64,000 nucleotides of DNA from Clitopilus passeckerianus (taxonomy: Eukaryota; Basidiomycota; Agaricomycetes; Agaricales; Entolomataceae), in assembly GCA_944990035.1 (NCBI GenBank), contig CALYLX010000146.1, positions 744,001 to 808,000 of the forward strand. Reading direction: 5' to 3'. Shown one piece after another: positions 10,974-22,386 of the stretch (positions are counted from its first letter, which is position 1; every line of letters starts with the position of its first letter). The notes below the pieces were generated by a model. That model was not told the DNA's origin and did no database searches. It saw nothing but the letters and a program-made list of their open reading frames with translations. Made by a program: the position numbers and the translations under genes.

Positions 10974-11661
10974 ATGGACGTGGAACATACGAATGACTCA
11001 GGGGCGACTTCGACCGAGGCTTCTCTTGACCCTGTTCTTGACGCTTATCTGAAATACCCATTCGATACGGATGCGTCCTATCAGGTATGGCTTTACCATG
11101 GCAGTTTCTGCCTGCCTTCGACCCACGACGGAATCTAATGAACTGGCAATTCTGTGAAGCAAGGTCTTGCAAGCTTGATAACTGAGGGGAGAATTGACCT
11201 CAATGCTCCCCAAGACCAGCAGGATGAAGCTCTCCGCCGGACCCGCGTCTTCTATTTCAATCGGTACGCTCCCACCTCTGCACACCGTCAGCGTGCTAGA
11301 GCGACTTCAAAAGTGTGTCTGGAATCCAACTAACAGTGGAAGCCGTCCGGAACTATGAAGTATCCCGACAAGCGCAAAGTTCGTCATCGTCGGACGCGCC
11401 AATGTCATCAGCGGATACAAATGCAAACGCTTCCTCCGACGAGGCGCGGGTTCTAACGTTCGCAGAGCTGAAAGAGCTCATTGAAACGGGAAATGTTGAC
11501 AAGATTCCGAACAATAAGGTCATACCGGATGCGATAAATGTATGGTCATGGTCTATGTTAACCTGAAGTCGAATAACGTCCGTTATTAGGAGAGTACGCC
11601 AAGTGTATCCACTGCTTCTGCGAGAAGAAAACCATGGGAGCAGGCTGATCCTGTGACCTAG
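10974..11661 (+). CDS. PEX39-like peroxisomal import factor with C-terminal KPWE motif
   Basis: Four exons (10974-11084, 11160-11263, 11302-11539, 11590-11661) give 174 residues; the frame is consistent throughout. The N-terminal part (DPVLDAYLKYPFDTDASY, then GLASLITEGRI and RRTRVFYFNR) resembles the small PEX14-related N-domain seen in this family. The middle is serine-rich. The end holds the conserved block LTFAELKELIETGNVDKIP followed by RRKPWEQADP, which appears only after removing the last intron. Family knowledge: proteins with this layout (human C6orf226/PEX39, yeast YJR012C) assist Pex7-dependent import of PTS2 cargo into peroxisomes. The second intron is only 38 nt. The gene is divergent from its left neighbour by 457 bp. 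Confidence 0.78.
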
Positions 11662-12127
11662 GTTGAAGGAAATCCGTTTTGAATGAAATAGGAAATGCCT
11701 CCACTTGTTACCCCAGATTTTCCTGTTCTGTCATACTATACTCTTCAATCTTACTCAATTCCTGAAGCTTTTGACGTGCTAGTGCTTTCGCTCATTCTTC
11801 CAGGTCCAAGTTTCATTGGACAATCTGCTGAAGATTTTGTACTGTTTGGCTGGTTCTTTCGGGAACAAGGTGGCGAGACTGGCTACATATATTCCGTTTT
11901 TTTCTGCGCAGATTACACCCTTGTATCTCATTGCTGTGTAGCCACCTTGATACTGATAAAGCCCGTTCTTGATGGATAAAAGAACAGCCCTGGCGTCAAC
12001 TTTTGCGGGGGAAAGGTGAAACGAAATGATGGTTACGTGATCGTGATGTGTAAATTTGAACCGAGGGCAGCCTATATACCGTCTGCATTCCAAATACCCT
12101 TCTTCGTCGTCGTAGACACCAATTTCA
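11662..12127. other. intergenic, LCB2 promoter
   Basis: 466 bp between the PEX39-like stop and the LCB2 start. Open frames here are random in composition. CT/T-rich stretches just before 12128 fit a fungal core promoter; no other feature seen. Confidence 0.45.
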
Positions 12128-14349
12128 ATGCCTGCGTCGTCGCCTCACCCGTCGCCAATGGCGCTCCCTATATCTCCACCGTCTCCCTCTATTTTCAAGA
12201 AGAAGTCAGACCGTTCCATGAGCCCCATGGCTTCAGCTGCATCCTACTTATCGGCCCTCTCCCAAGCTGATGCCAGAGCACGTAACAACCAGAATAATAG
12301 ACCACCGACAGCAACGCCAGCCTTGTCGCTCTCGTCCTCTGTGACGTCCTCCTCGGAAGACACGATTCTTGACGAATCTGATGACAACAATGACGGGCTC
12401 TCGCTTCCGTCACAACCGCCTACCTCAGAACAGGTGTTCTCGACTGTTCACAAGGAATTTGGTCACTGCGCGAATCAAGCGTTCAGGATAACATCGCAGC
12501 ACACACCAGGAGAGCCCTTACCGAAACACGTAGAACAAGACCCTCCGTATTACATCCTGCTGTCCACATACATCAGCTACCTCATCCTCATCATTATGGG
12601 CCACATCCGTGATTTCGTTGGGAAGAGGAGCCATCCGAAGTGGTATGCCCATCTTATGCCAAAAGACGTGAGTAGACGCGTTTTCTTACGTTGAACATCC
12701 CGGCGCGTCACCAGCTGGGACTCGCGCCTAATTCGGTTTGACTGCGGGATGTTCTTTTTTCGCCAATCCCTTCCATTTCTGGAGCATGTGCTTACTGTGT
12801 TTTTCTTACAGGGTTACGCACCTCTGAACTCCGACTTTGATTCTTTCTACACACGCCGGCTCAAGACTCGTATCGATGAATGTTTCTCCCAACCCGTAAC
12901 CGGCGTTGCAGGCCGCACCATCCAACTTCTTGATCGTATCTCCCCCGATTACAACCTTACTCAAATTCTTACCGGCAACCGAACACGGGCTCTGAACATC
13001 TCCTCATACAACTATCTTGGTTTCGCTCAAGCGCAAGGCGGTTGTGCCGATGCAGTTGAGGAAGCCATCAAGCGCTATGGTGTTTCCACGTGTGGTGCTC
13101 GTCTTGAAGGCGGTTCGACAGACCTGCATACATTGGCAGAGAGCCTCGTTGCTGAATTCGTCGGAACGGAAGACGCGTTGATTAGTTCCATGGGTTTCGC
13201 CACCAACTCTGCTTACATCCCGGCATTGGTTGGGAAGGGCTGCCTTGTCATTTCTGACGAACTCAATCATGCGAGTATCAGGACTGGGACGAGGTTGAGC
13301 GGTGCAAATGTCAGGATGTTCAAGCATAACAACATGAAGAATTTGGAGAATCTGCTTCGGGAGGTTATCAGCCAGGGACAACCCAAGACGCACAGGCCAT
13401 GGAAGAAGATTCTAGTTATCGTTGAGGGCTTGTACAGCATGGAGGGCACCATGGTCAACCTACCAGCTATTCTTGAGCTCAGGAAGAAGTATAAGGTATG
13501 AGATTCAACGTCTGCCCTTGAAACCACCTTGCTTACATTACCTCGCAGTTCTACCTCTTCGTTGACGAGGCACATTCCATCGGTGCTCTAGGCCCTCATG
13601 GTCGTGGTGTTTGCGACTACTTCGGTATTTCACCCCGCTCAGTGGACATTCTCATGGGAACATTCACCAAATCCTTCGGTGCTGCGGGCGGCTACATCGC
13701 CGGCAACAAAGTACTCATCGACCGTCTACGCCTCCGTGGTCATCTCGGACCATACGCCGAAGCTATGTCACCTCCCGTTCTTACCCAAGTCATCGCCAGT
13801 ATGGCAAGTATCATGGGCGTTGCACCACCAGCTCCCTCATCAAACTCATCCCTTACCATCGACGTCCCTGCTGTTCATCCCGGCCCTGTCCAACTCTCCG
13901 CTCTCCCAACATGGGTATCCCTCCCTCCCATGCTCTCCTCAGGACTAGAAGGCCGCGAGCGCCTGCGACGTCTCGCGTTCAACTGCCGATACCTCCACCA
14001 AGGCCTCATCAAACTCGGTTTCATCACCTACGGCCACCCCGCCTCCCCCATCGTCCCTCTCCTCATCTTCAACCCCGGCAAAATGAACATGTTCCACCGA
14101 ATGATGCGGGACAGGTCGACGCCTATCGTCGTTGTTGTCGTTGCGTACCCCGCTACTCCCCTCATCACTAGCCGAGTGCGGTTCTGCGTGAGCGCGTCGC
14201 ATACGAAGGATGACATCGATACCGTTTTGAAGGCGTGTGATGAGATTGGGGATGTGTTGGATTTGAAGCATGGGTTGCCGAGGGGGGAGAGGTGGTCGTT
14301 GCAGAAGATTACCGAGAGCGCGGTAGAACTTGCGGGCAAGAAGGAATAG
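12128..14349 (+). CDS. LCB2: serine palmitoyltransferase catalytic subunit 2
   Basis: PLP-dependent alpha-oxoamine synthase that condenses serine with palmitoyl-CoA in the endoplasmic reticulum, the first and rate-setting step of sphingolipid synthesis, as a dimer with Lcb1. Exons 12128-12667, 12812-13495 and 13549-14349 give 674 residues, about 110 more than yeast Lcb2 because of a serine-rich N-terminal extension. A membrane segment (ILLSTYISYLILIIMG) precedes the enzyme core. Key blocks: NYLGFAQ, GVSTCGARLEGGSTDLH, SDELNHASIR, FVDEAHSIGALG and the PLP-lysine motif GTFTKSFGAAGGYIAG. An insertion of about 30 residues rich in P and S follows SIMGV. All expected catalytic residues are visible. 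Confidence 0.95.
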
Positions 14350-14812
14350 AGTGCGCTCGAGGGGTTTCATTCACCTTTAGATGTTTATGGCCAACGAGAC
14401 GAACCTATCATATCCGTACCCTACGACATTTAGACGAATTTATCACTGACGGTTGATTAAGTTATTCTGCATGACTTACGACTGTTTTTCTGCTGTCCAC
14501 GTTTTACAACTAATTCTGACGATTGGGGCGTTTAGGTGTTTTTATTCCAATTTACGCTTTTTGTTACGTTATTGAACAAACGAATTTTCTGATACATAAT
14601 TTACTTATTCTTTTAAATTTCTTAGTTGCAAGACACTTTAGTAACTGGATATATAGTTTCGGAGATGAATATAAAGACCATCATACACATAGGCTACGTT
14701 TATAAGAAGGATACTACAAGAAAGAAAGTGAAGTACATAAAATCTGACGTATGGCTTGAAGATACTTATGTGGCGCAGAGGATTGTCTGGGTATCAAGGG
14801 TTGTTCGAAGTC
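14350..14812. other. AT-rich intergenic between convergent genes
   Basis: 463 bp between the LCB2 stop and the stop of the first oxygenase gene. Markedly AT-rich around 14530-14740, with no credible coding sequence. Probably 3' UTRs and terminators of two convergent genes. Confidence 0.5.
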
Positions 14813-17800
14813 CTATTCTGCCTCGGCCTCTTCTTCTTCTTCCCGCTTTCTCTTCTGGCCAACGGACTCGAAGGTGGTCGCAGTGGTTCCTTCGAATGAT
14901 TCAACCGAAGCTCCAGGTCCAGTCGCCAGAGCAATGTTGCTGAGGGTTTGCTGCACTTGCTGGTAGCCGTCGCCCATGATTCGCCCAAGTTCTTCCTCGG
15001 TACCTATCTTTCGAAGGAAGCTCCTGGCATCTGATAGTCTGACCTGCCATTGTTGGGTGAGAATGGTCGCGGGGACCTTCTCGACACGCAAGCCATGGGA
15101 ATTCTTGAGCTCTTTCCGGATGAATTCGAAGACCACCAGGTTTTTGGTGTTTGCAAGCTGGGTCTCCAAGTGGTGGCGCCGCAACAGCGTGAGTTCGAAC
15201 TCTCTCTTCTCTTGCAATTGATCCATGATGAACTCGTCCAACGACGTGCAATCGGGGCAGCCGCACCCGACGTTTCTAATCCTCACGAACTGGTCGTCAG
15301 AGGGGAGAGGTGGAAGTGGTGGAAGTAGTCGTCAATCACGGACTTGAAGAATTCACCGAAAGGTAGCATATCCGCGCGAAGGCCTTGGCCTCGTAGAAGG
15401 GTGCACACTCGATTGGAGATTGGCAGGACCAACGTTTCAAATCTCCCAGGTGCGGCTTCCAACTTGAATAACGCCAGAAGGGGAGGCTCACACTTCATTT
15501 CGGAGTTGGAAGAGATGCAAAACTGGAGGAGAGTGACCAGACGAGTGATTTGGGAGTCGGCTGCCGCGGGAGGAATGTATTGCTTGCTGCCGTACGTCCT
15601 ATCATAGGAGTTCCTTGAGACTTCAGCTTTGAGCTCTTCTTTGAAGCGCAGGATGGCGAGGTTGACGCATCCCGACATCACGGCGTCCCACATGTTGCCC
15701 TCCGAATGCCTGTCTTTCAGTATGGCGCTCTTGTTCTTCCAGACGGTGGTCATCAGGTATGATGCTACTTCATACGCAAGCTTCATATTCCGAGCCTGTG
15801 GCAATACCCTGAAAGATTGTCGTCAATCTATGACCCATCCGAATCCTATAATCTTAAACCACGTACGTTTCTTTTAGGAATGTAGGGCCCTTTTCCTTTG
15901 CAAAGCTGACTATAGCAACGACATCCTCAACCTTGAGCGTTGGAAGAGCGAGAAGCACATGCATTGGCTGGTTTTGGCACCAAGCAACTACGGCGGCCTG
16001 CTCTGACGGCTTCGCGAACGTTGGTAGAGAATAGATAAAGGTGAGACGGTTCTCAAGCGATTGTTTCGTCGTGACAACATTCTCAAATCTAAATTTATTT
16101 AGTCTGGCATCAGGATAGAGATGTCAAAGTAACGAACGTTGCCCGGACATTTTCAAAGCCGAATGTTTTCATTGCGTCGAACAGTCGCTGCTGGCCAAAT
16201 AAGTCAATGCTCCTTTTGCCAGCAAAGATGGTTTCGGCCCATAAGTTCAAGTCTGCCCATCGCAAAGCCTGGTCGGCGAACTTCTGGAGTGTTTCTATTC
16301 TGCCTGCTGCATCGGGATTCCAGGACTGTTGGTGCAACTCATGGAGGTACTCTAGAGCACCAATCGCCAGTTCCCGAATACTCTCACTGGGTTGTCCTTT
16401 TGACGATGTCAGGGCCCACAAGGCGAAGTTGGCGCCACCAAAGGAATATAGAAAGTCGATTGCATCTTCTTCTGGGAGAAGAATCAATGCAGTGCGTTTG
16501 TACCCTGAAGTGGAAACACAGGCATTTAATGTGGCAAAGCGAGGGATAATATGAATACTTACAGTATTCGACGTTGTTTCCGTCCTGGATCGCGATATTG
16601 TCAGGATGCCTCAGACCTACCTAGGAGATATATAGACTCACATTGCCTGTGTACTCTTCAAAGTCTGTTTCATCTGGTTCTTGGGTTTTAAGGTAAGATC
16701 GCGGGATCAGAATCCCATTCCCTCCCAGGTCGTAGCTCTTGTTCATGTTGATAGGGGTGCCATTTAAGCCAGCCAGATGCTCAATAGAAACGTCTCTCTC
16801 CCAGATGTTGTAAAAGTCCGCTGGCTTATCGTACTCGTCTTCTCCTTCGCTGATATTGGGCTCGTCCCGCCCCGTGCCCTGAATGTGGTAGGTTAATTGG
16901 CCCATTATAACCAGGAACCCTAGTTCATCCGCTACGTCTTGAAGACACAACGCAAGCGGGGCGTCTCGTCCTTTCAGAGCCCCAGCACCGGAGGATAGAT
17001 TAGACCGACTATACTGGTGCTTGAATAAATAGGCGAGGAAATTATTCTTCTGTTTGCGCCCGAAGTCTGCCACCTTCCATGAACTGAGGACAGTTCTGAG
17101 TTTCGAGATTGCACTGTCGTCGATTCTGAGTTGCGAATGTGGGTTTTCGGCGGAACTCCGGATGAGATTGTAGGACAGGGCAAGCCGATAGCCCGAAGTG
17201 ATTGGCTTGACTTCGTGGACAACATCGGTGTACCAGCTCAAGACCACACCCTGATCCGTAGAGCTCGATGCGACATCAATAATATCAGTTCTCGATCCAT
17301 GCTTCAGGTGAACTTGGCCTCCTGTGTAGGTTGAAGGAAGAATAATGATCATGCTCGCAAACATTCCCTGGGCCTTTTCGGAGCTGCAGGACAATAAGAT
17401 AATGACTTCAAATTGGTTCCGAGACACACTCACTCTTGATGTGGCAGGAAGCTGGAAGATGCGGTGTCAGCTCCCGCCTCGCATGGGTGTACTATACAGA
17501 ACTCACTGTGATCCTGTTTCGTAAATTAGGAGTTTGTGAAACTCGCATTTAGGTCGTGTCATATAGCTATACGGTATGCCCATCTGGTGGCATACGTCCT
17601 TCACATATTCATCCAGTTGAGATTCCCACCCATAACCCCGTTGGAAATCGACCCCGGAAGGTTCAATCTGCCAAGTATCCCTGACGCGCGTGTCGACAAT
17701 GGTTTGCTCTCCATGCCCATACGGGGCCTGAGAGGCAACGTCGATGATTTTCTTCGCTTGTTCTTGATCAAGAGGAAGTTGGATAGGGCCGACACCTTCA

Positions 17801-18014
17801 ATGCAGAGTGAGGGATCACATCTGTAGCCTTTATAGAACTTATATTCTTCTTTGGAGAAATAGTTTCCGGTAATGTTGAAGTCACTTTCTAAAACAGTCT
17901 CGAGTTGCTCCTGCACAGAGAAGTTAGTGAACTGAACGCCATAGCCTATAGTCTTGCCCCACGGGCACAACATACCCTGACTTGCTCGAACGTGAGAGCA
18001 GAGTTTTCACTCAT
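14813..18014 (-). CDS. large 2OG-Fe(II) oxygenase-domain protein, tandem copy A
   Basis: Fungal protein of roughly 1,000 residues; the substrate is unknown. The start at 18014 reads MSENSALTFEQVR. The N-terminal third is a prolyl-4-hydroxylase-like double-stranded beta-helix: YGHGEQT, then CEFHKLLIYETGS, then the iron site HFLPHQD, whose H and D codons are each completed across introns. The distal metal histidine and 2OG-binding arginine lie in WYTDVVHEVKP and SGYRLALSYN. The middle is helical and unrecognised. Near the C-terminus come a CGCPDC cluster, LTQQWQVRLSDARSFL, and a basic-acidic tail (KRKREEEEE) that may be a nuclear signal. About nine short introns. Closely similar to copy B immediately upstream. 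Confidence 0.82.
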
Positions 18015-18671
18015 GGCCTAGAGCACTCTAAAGAGACAGTTCTGCCCAAGTGTCGACGGGGTAGAGGAGGTATGATACAAGCTTGTTGGAAGCTGTAGCT
18101 TGAAACTGAACTCACGACGTCACCAGCGGCAACAAGGGCAGCTACGACGGCGACGGTCGGTAACACACAGGCTTGAATAAGAGGGATATAAAAGCTAAGG
18201 TTCACTTGCGATGAATCTGGTTGAATCAGGTGGAAGACAATTCAGCCGTCGGAAGGGACAGCAATGTCGAACAAGTTGGAGTCAAACAGCTAGTTGGATC
18301 CTGCCGCGCTTGCTGCCGCGTCCGAGTTATTCATTTAATTAAAACGGGCACGAGGTGTCACAAGTCACGAGATCGTGACATGTGACAGCCAACTTGAGCG
18401 GCAGCGGGGAGTGGCTATTCGGGGCACAAAAGGGTAGGCACAAAGCTCTGCTGCAGTTGGCCGAAGATAAGTTACAAGTAATTAAGAAGTGAGCTTTACT
18501 CAGTCAATAAATCAAACCGAAAATGCTGTTAGTAGGCACTTCTCTCGGAATCTGATCATGCAACATGAGGCGGCAGGACTGACGGCCGTCAGATCCATGA
18601 GGATATCGAGAGGAGGAATGTGTATAGGGTCACAAATGCGTTCGGTACAAGCCTCTGTATTCCTATCAAGC
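18015..18671. promoter_or_regulatory. promoter region of oxygenase copy A
   Basis: 657 bp separating the start of copy A from the stop of copy B, both on the minus strand. No gene seen. The stretch 18330-18400 contains repeated GTGACA/GTCACG half-sites (cgaggtgtcacaagtcacga) that could bind regulators. This is pattern only. Confidence 0.4.
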
Positions 18672-21600
18672 CTATTCTTCCTCGCCAATGTCTGGCATAT
18701 CTTCTTCCCGCTTCCTTTTCTGTCCAACGGCGGCGGCCAAGGTTGTTCCGTTTCCTGGAACTCCAACTGAAGCTCCCGACTCGGTTGCCTGAGCGATGTT
18801 GTTGAGGGTTTGTCGTATCCCCTGGTAACTGTCGCCCATAATTCGGCCAAGTTCTTCCTCGGTGCCTATCCCATGAAGGAAACATTTTGCTTCGGATAGT
18901 CGCACCTGCCATTGTTGAGTAAGGATAGTGGCGGGAAGCTTCTTGATTTCCAAGCCGTGTGGGTTCTTGCGCCATTCCTGGGTAGTAGCAAACACCACCA
19001 AGTTTTCGGCATGGCAAAGCTGGGTCTCTACATGATGGCGTCGCAGCAACGTGAGTTCGAACTCTTTCTTCTCCTGGGCTGGATCCATGATGAACTCATC
19101 TAACAATGTGCATTCGAGGCATCCACATCCGACATGTCTAATCCTGACCAGCTCGTCGTCAGAGGGAAAAGGAGGCAGGTTTTGGAAGTAGTCATTAATC
19201 ACAGCGGTGACAAGGTGATTGAATGGCGGCGTATACAGAGGAAGGAGCTTGCTTCTTGCATAGTCGCGGGCTTTGTCCAATAGTGGGATAACCATAGCTT
19301 CGAATCTTCCAGGCGCTTTTTCAATCTCAAAGAATTTCTCGAAGAGCGTTTGGCGGTGCGTAATACGATCACTGGAGATGCAAAACTCGAGAACGGCGAC
19401 CAGGCGGGAGGTTTGGAATTCGACTACCGTAGAAGCCTAGAAGGGATGTATTGGGCACCGCGATAGTACCTCCCAGAGGAGTTCCTTGCCACTTCCAAGT
19501 GAAGCTCTGCGGAGAAACGGTTGATGACAAGATTGACACAATCTGAGATGACGGAGTTAAAGATGTTGCCCTGTGTAAGCCTTCCTTCCAATATCGCGTT
19601 CTTGTTCTTCCAGACCGAAGTCGCTAGGTGCGCCGCGAACTCATAAGTAGGACTCTTGTTCCGTATCTGTGGCAATATACTAGAGTGTTTCGCGAATCAG
19701 TAAAACTCCTGAAGCCAAAAGAGCTAAATACACACGTTTCTGCCAAAACTAAGGGGCCTTGTTCCTTTGCAAAGCTAATCAAGACAGTTACGTCCCCGAT
19801 GGCGAGATTTGGAAGGGCGCTGATCACACGCATCGGTTGCTCCTGACACCAAACAGTTACGCTGGCCTGCTCTGAAGAATTTGCGTGGGTTGGCAAGGAA
19901 TAGATAAAAGTGAGACGATCTTCAAGTGACTGCCGGGCTGCAACAATGGAATTGAATCTAAGGTGGTCAAGCTCTCAGTAGGAGTTGAAGCGGAGAGAGA
20001 TTTGCCTGACGAACATTGGCCTAACGCTTTCGAACCCAAAGGTCGTCATTGCATCGAAGAGCATCTGTTGACCAAACGTTTCGATACTGAATTCGCTAGA
20101 AGTGATAACTTGGAACCAGATCTCTAAATCACGCCATCGTAGAGCCTGGTCGGAGAATTGCTTGAGTGTTTCCCCTTTGGATCCTGAACCCAATCGCCAC
20201 TTGTAAGGGTTCTGCAAGGCTTTCAACGCAAGTCTTCGGATGCTTTCTGCGGGCTGGCATCTTGAAGATGTAAGCGCAAATAAAGCAATACCGATGTCAC
20301 CAGTCGAGTACAGTATTTCGATATCTTCCTCGGGTAATATGATCAACGCCGTACGTCGATACCCTAGAGGCGGAGACACAGTCGTCAACTAACGTCGGTT
20401 TGGGTCTATTTTGGAGGACTCACAGTATTCCAGATTATTTCCGTCCTGAAACGTAAAGCTGTCAGCACAAAGCAGAGCTACCTAGCGAGATCGACTGACA
20501 TTTCCTGTATAACGTTCGTGATTCATTCCATCTGGATCTTCATTCTTCAAATAAGATCGTGGGATTATGGTATCGTTCCCTTCCGCGGTATATTTGCACA
20601 CGAGGTTGGCTGGACCGCCGTCTAGACCAAAAAGATGGCTGATAGAGATTTCTCTTTCCCAGATGTCGTAGAAGTCGTCCGGTTTATCATCATCGGATAG
20701 TCCTTCGCTGAGGCCAGGTTGGTCCCGTCCCAGACCTTGAATATTATAGGTCATCTGGCCCATCAGCACAGTGAAGCCAAGTTCGTTGGCCACCTCCCGA
20801 AGACAATCTGCAAGTGGGGCATCTCGGCCCTTCAGAGCATGAGTGCCGTGACGCAAGTTCGCTTGGCTATACTGATGCTTGAATACATAGACCATCATGT
20901 TATCATGCATGTTAGGTTGAAAATCGGCTTCTTTCCAGGCGTTAAGAATGGTTCGGAGTTTTGAGATTGAGGTATCCCTAATTTTGGCCTGAGGATGGGG
21001 CTTTTGAGAGGAGTTGTGAATGAGGTTATACGATAGGGCAAATCGATAACCTGAGGTGACCGGTTTGACTTCATGAACGATGTCAGTGTACCAACCCAAG
21101 ACAACCGTATTACCGTTGGAGTTCTGCGCCCAGTCGAGAATGTCTGGTTTCGATCCATGCGCCAGGTGAACCTGGCCCCCTGTGTAGGCAGACGGAAGGA
21201 GGATAATCATACTTGCAAACATGCCTGGTGCTTTTTCGGAGCTACAAGACCATAGCGTGATGAGTAAGGTGTTAGTATAAATCCCATGGTAAACACACTC
21301 TTGATGGGGTAGGAAACTAGGAATTCGGTCGTCAGTTCCTGCCATCGAATATGTATATAGTATAGGACTCACTGCGATCCCGTTTCGTAGATTAAAAGTT
21401 TATGGAACTCGCAGGTAGGCTTTGTCTCATCATCCTTTGAAACACCCATCTGGCGACATATGTCCTTGATGTAGTCATCCAGTCGGTATCTCCAAGTATC
21501 TTTGAATTGGATCTTGGAAGGCTCGATCTGCCACGTGTCCCGGACCTGCGCATCTACGATAGTTTGTTCTCCATGTCCGTAAGGCGCGTGAGAGGCAACC

Positions 21601-21908
21601 TCAATGATTTTTCGCGCCTGTTCTGGATCGAGGGGAAGCTGCACACGACCGACACCTTCAATGTGAAGTTGAGGGTCATGGTTGCCTTGGCTGAAATCAT
21701 ACTCTGCTTGAGAGAAGTAGTTTCCGGTAATGCTGAGGTCAACTTCTAAAACAGTTTCCAGTCGCTCCTGCAAAAGACACGTCAGTGAAACCGAACTTTA
21801 TTGTGTTCAATCATCGACCAACACGCAACTTACCCTTATTTGCTCAAACGTGATAGATTTGGGAAGGTCAGGTCGTCGTTTCCCCCCTCTTTTTCGTCTG
21901 GAACTCAT
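18672..21908 (-). CDS. large 2OG-Fe(II) oxygenase-domain protein, tandem copy B, with frameshift
   Basis: Paralogue of copy A in the same orientation and with the same intron plan. The start at 21908 reads MSSRRKRGGKRR, a basic N-terminus that A lacks. The iron site again reads HFLPHQD after splicing, with distal WYTDIVHEVKPV and SGYRFALSYN. The C-terminal CGCLEC cluster and KRKREED tail are conserved. At about 19437 the frame that reads ...GAQYIPS hits a stop, while the A-like continuation (TSRLVAVLEFCISS) is in another frame; a net one-base loss explains it and no intron fits. If real, the protein ends ~300 residues early but keeps the oxygenase domain. The neighbour at 22.4 kb is divergent. 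Confidence 0.75.
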
Positions 21909-22386
21909 GGGTTGAATACGATCGTGATAAAGGCTTGAAGCGCAAAGTTCTGAAGCGAATATGTAGGACAGGCTTGCTCCAACGTTCTGATTTGAAGCGT
22001 TGAAGAAGGGATTCGATGTTACGGGGACCGGCTGAGAGAGACAGGGTGATAGATAGGTTTAAATAAACTCTTTGACGAAGCAAACGTACTCACCACAAAT
22101 GTATCAGAATCGGATGGAGAGCAATGGAACGGTCGAAGGGGATGGTCAACGTCGAAGTTCGAGTCAAAACAGCTTTGTGGGCGCCGCGTCCGAGTCAATT
22201 TATTGGCACCCACAGTGATCACGAGACGCGATTACTAGGAAAGAATCTCATTCCCAAGCTCATTCCTTGATCCTTGTAGCGATGCCTCAATAACCCGCGA
22301 GCAAGGCACGGAGCTAGATCAGAGACCAGCAGAACCATCGAAACCCAGTCGAAACAAAATGTTAGAAGATAGAGTTTCCAACGTAA
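21909..22386. promoter_or_regulatory. divergent promoter of oxygenase B and the MYND gene
   Basis: About 480 bp between two divergent starts. It includes GTGATCACGAGACGCG-like sequence near 22215, resembling the GTCACG half-sites upstream of copy A. No coding sequence with support. Confidence 0.4.

Noticed and set aside
13611..14171. Second plus-strand open frame overlapping the third LCB2 exon
   Set aside because: It lies in another frame of the well-supported LCB2 coding sequence and is rich in R, H, S and P, as expected from frame-shifted reading.
14813..21908. HxE instead of HxD at the oxygenase iron site
   Set aside because: Reading through the exon end gives HQE; correct splicing (GA|C) restores HQD in both copies.
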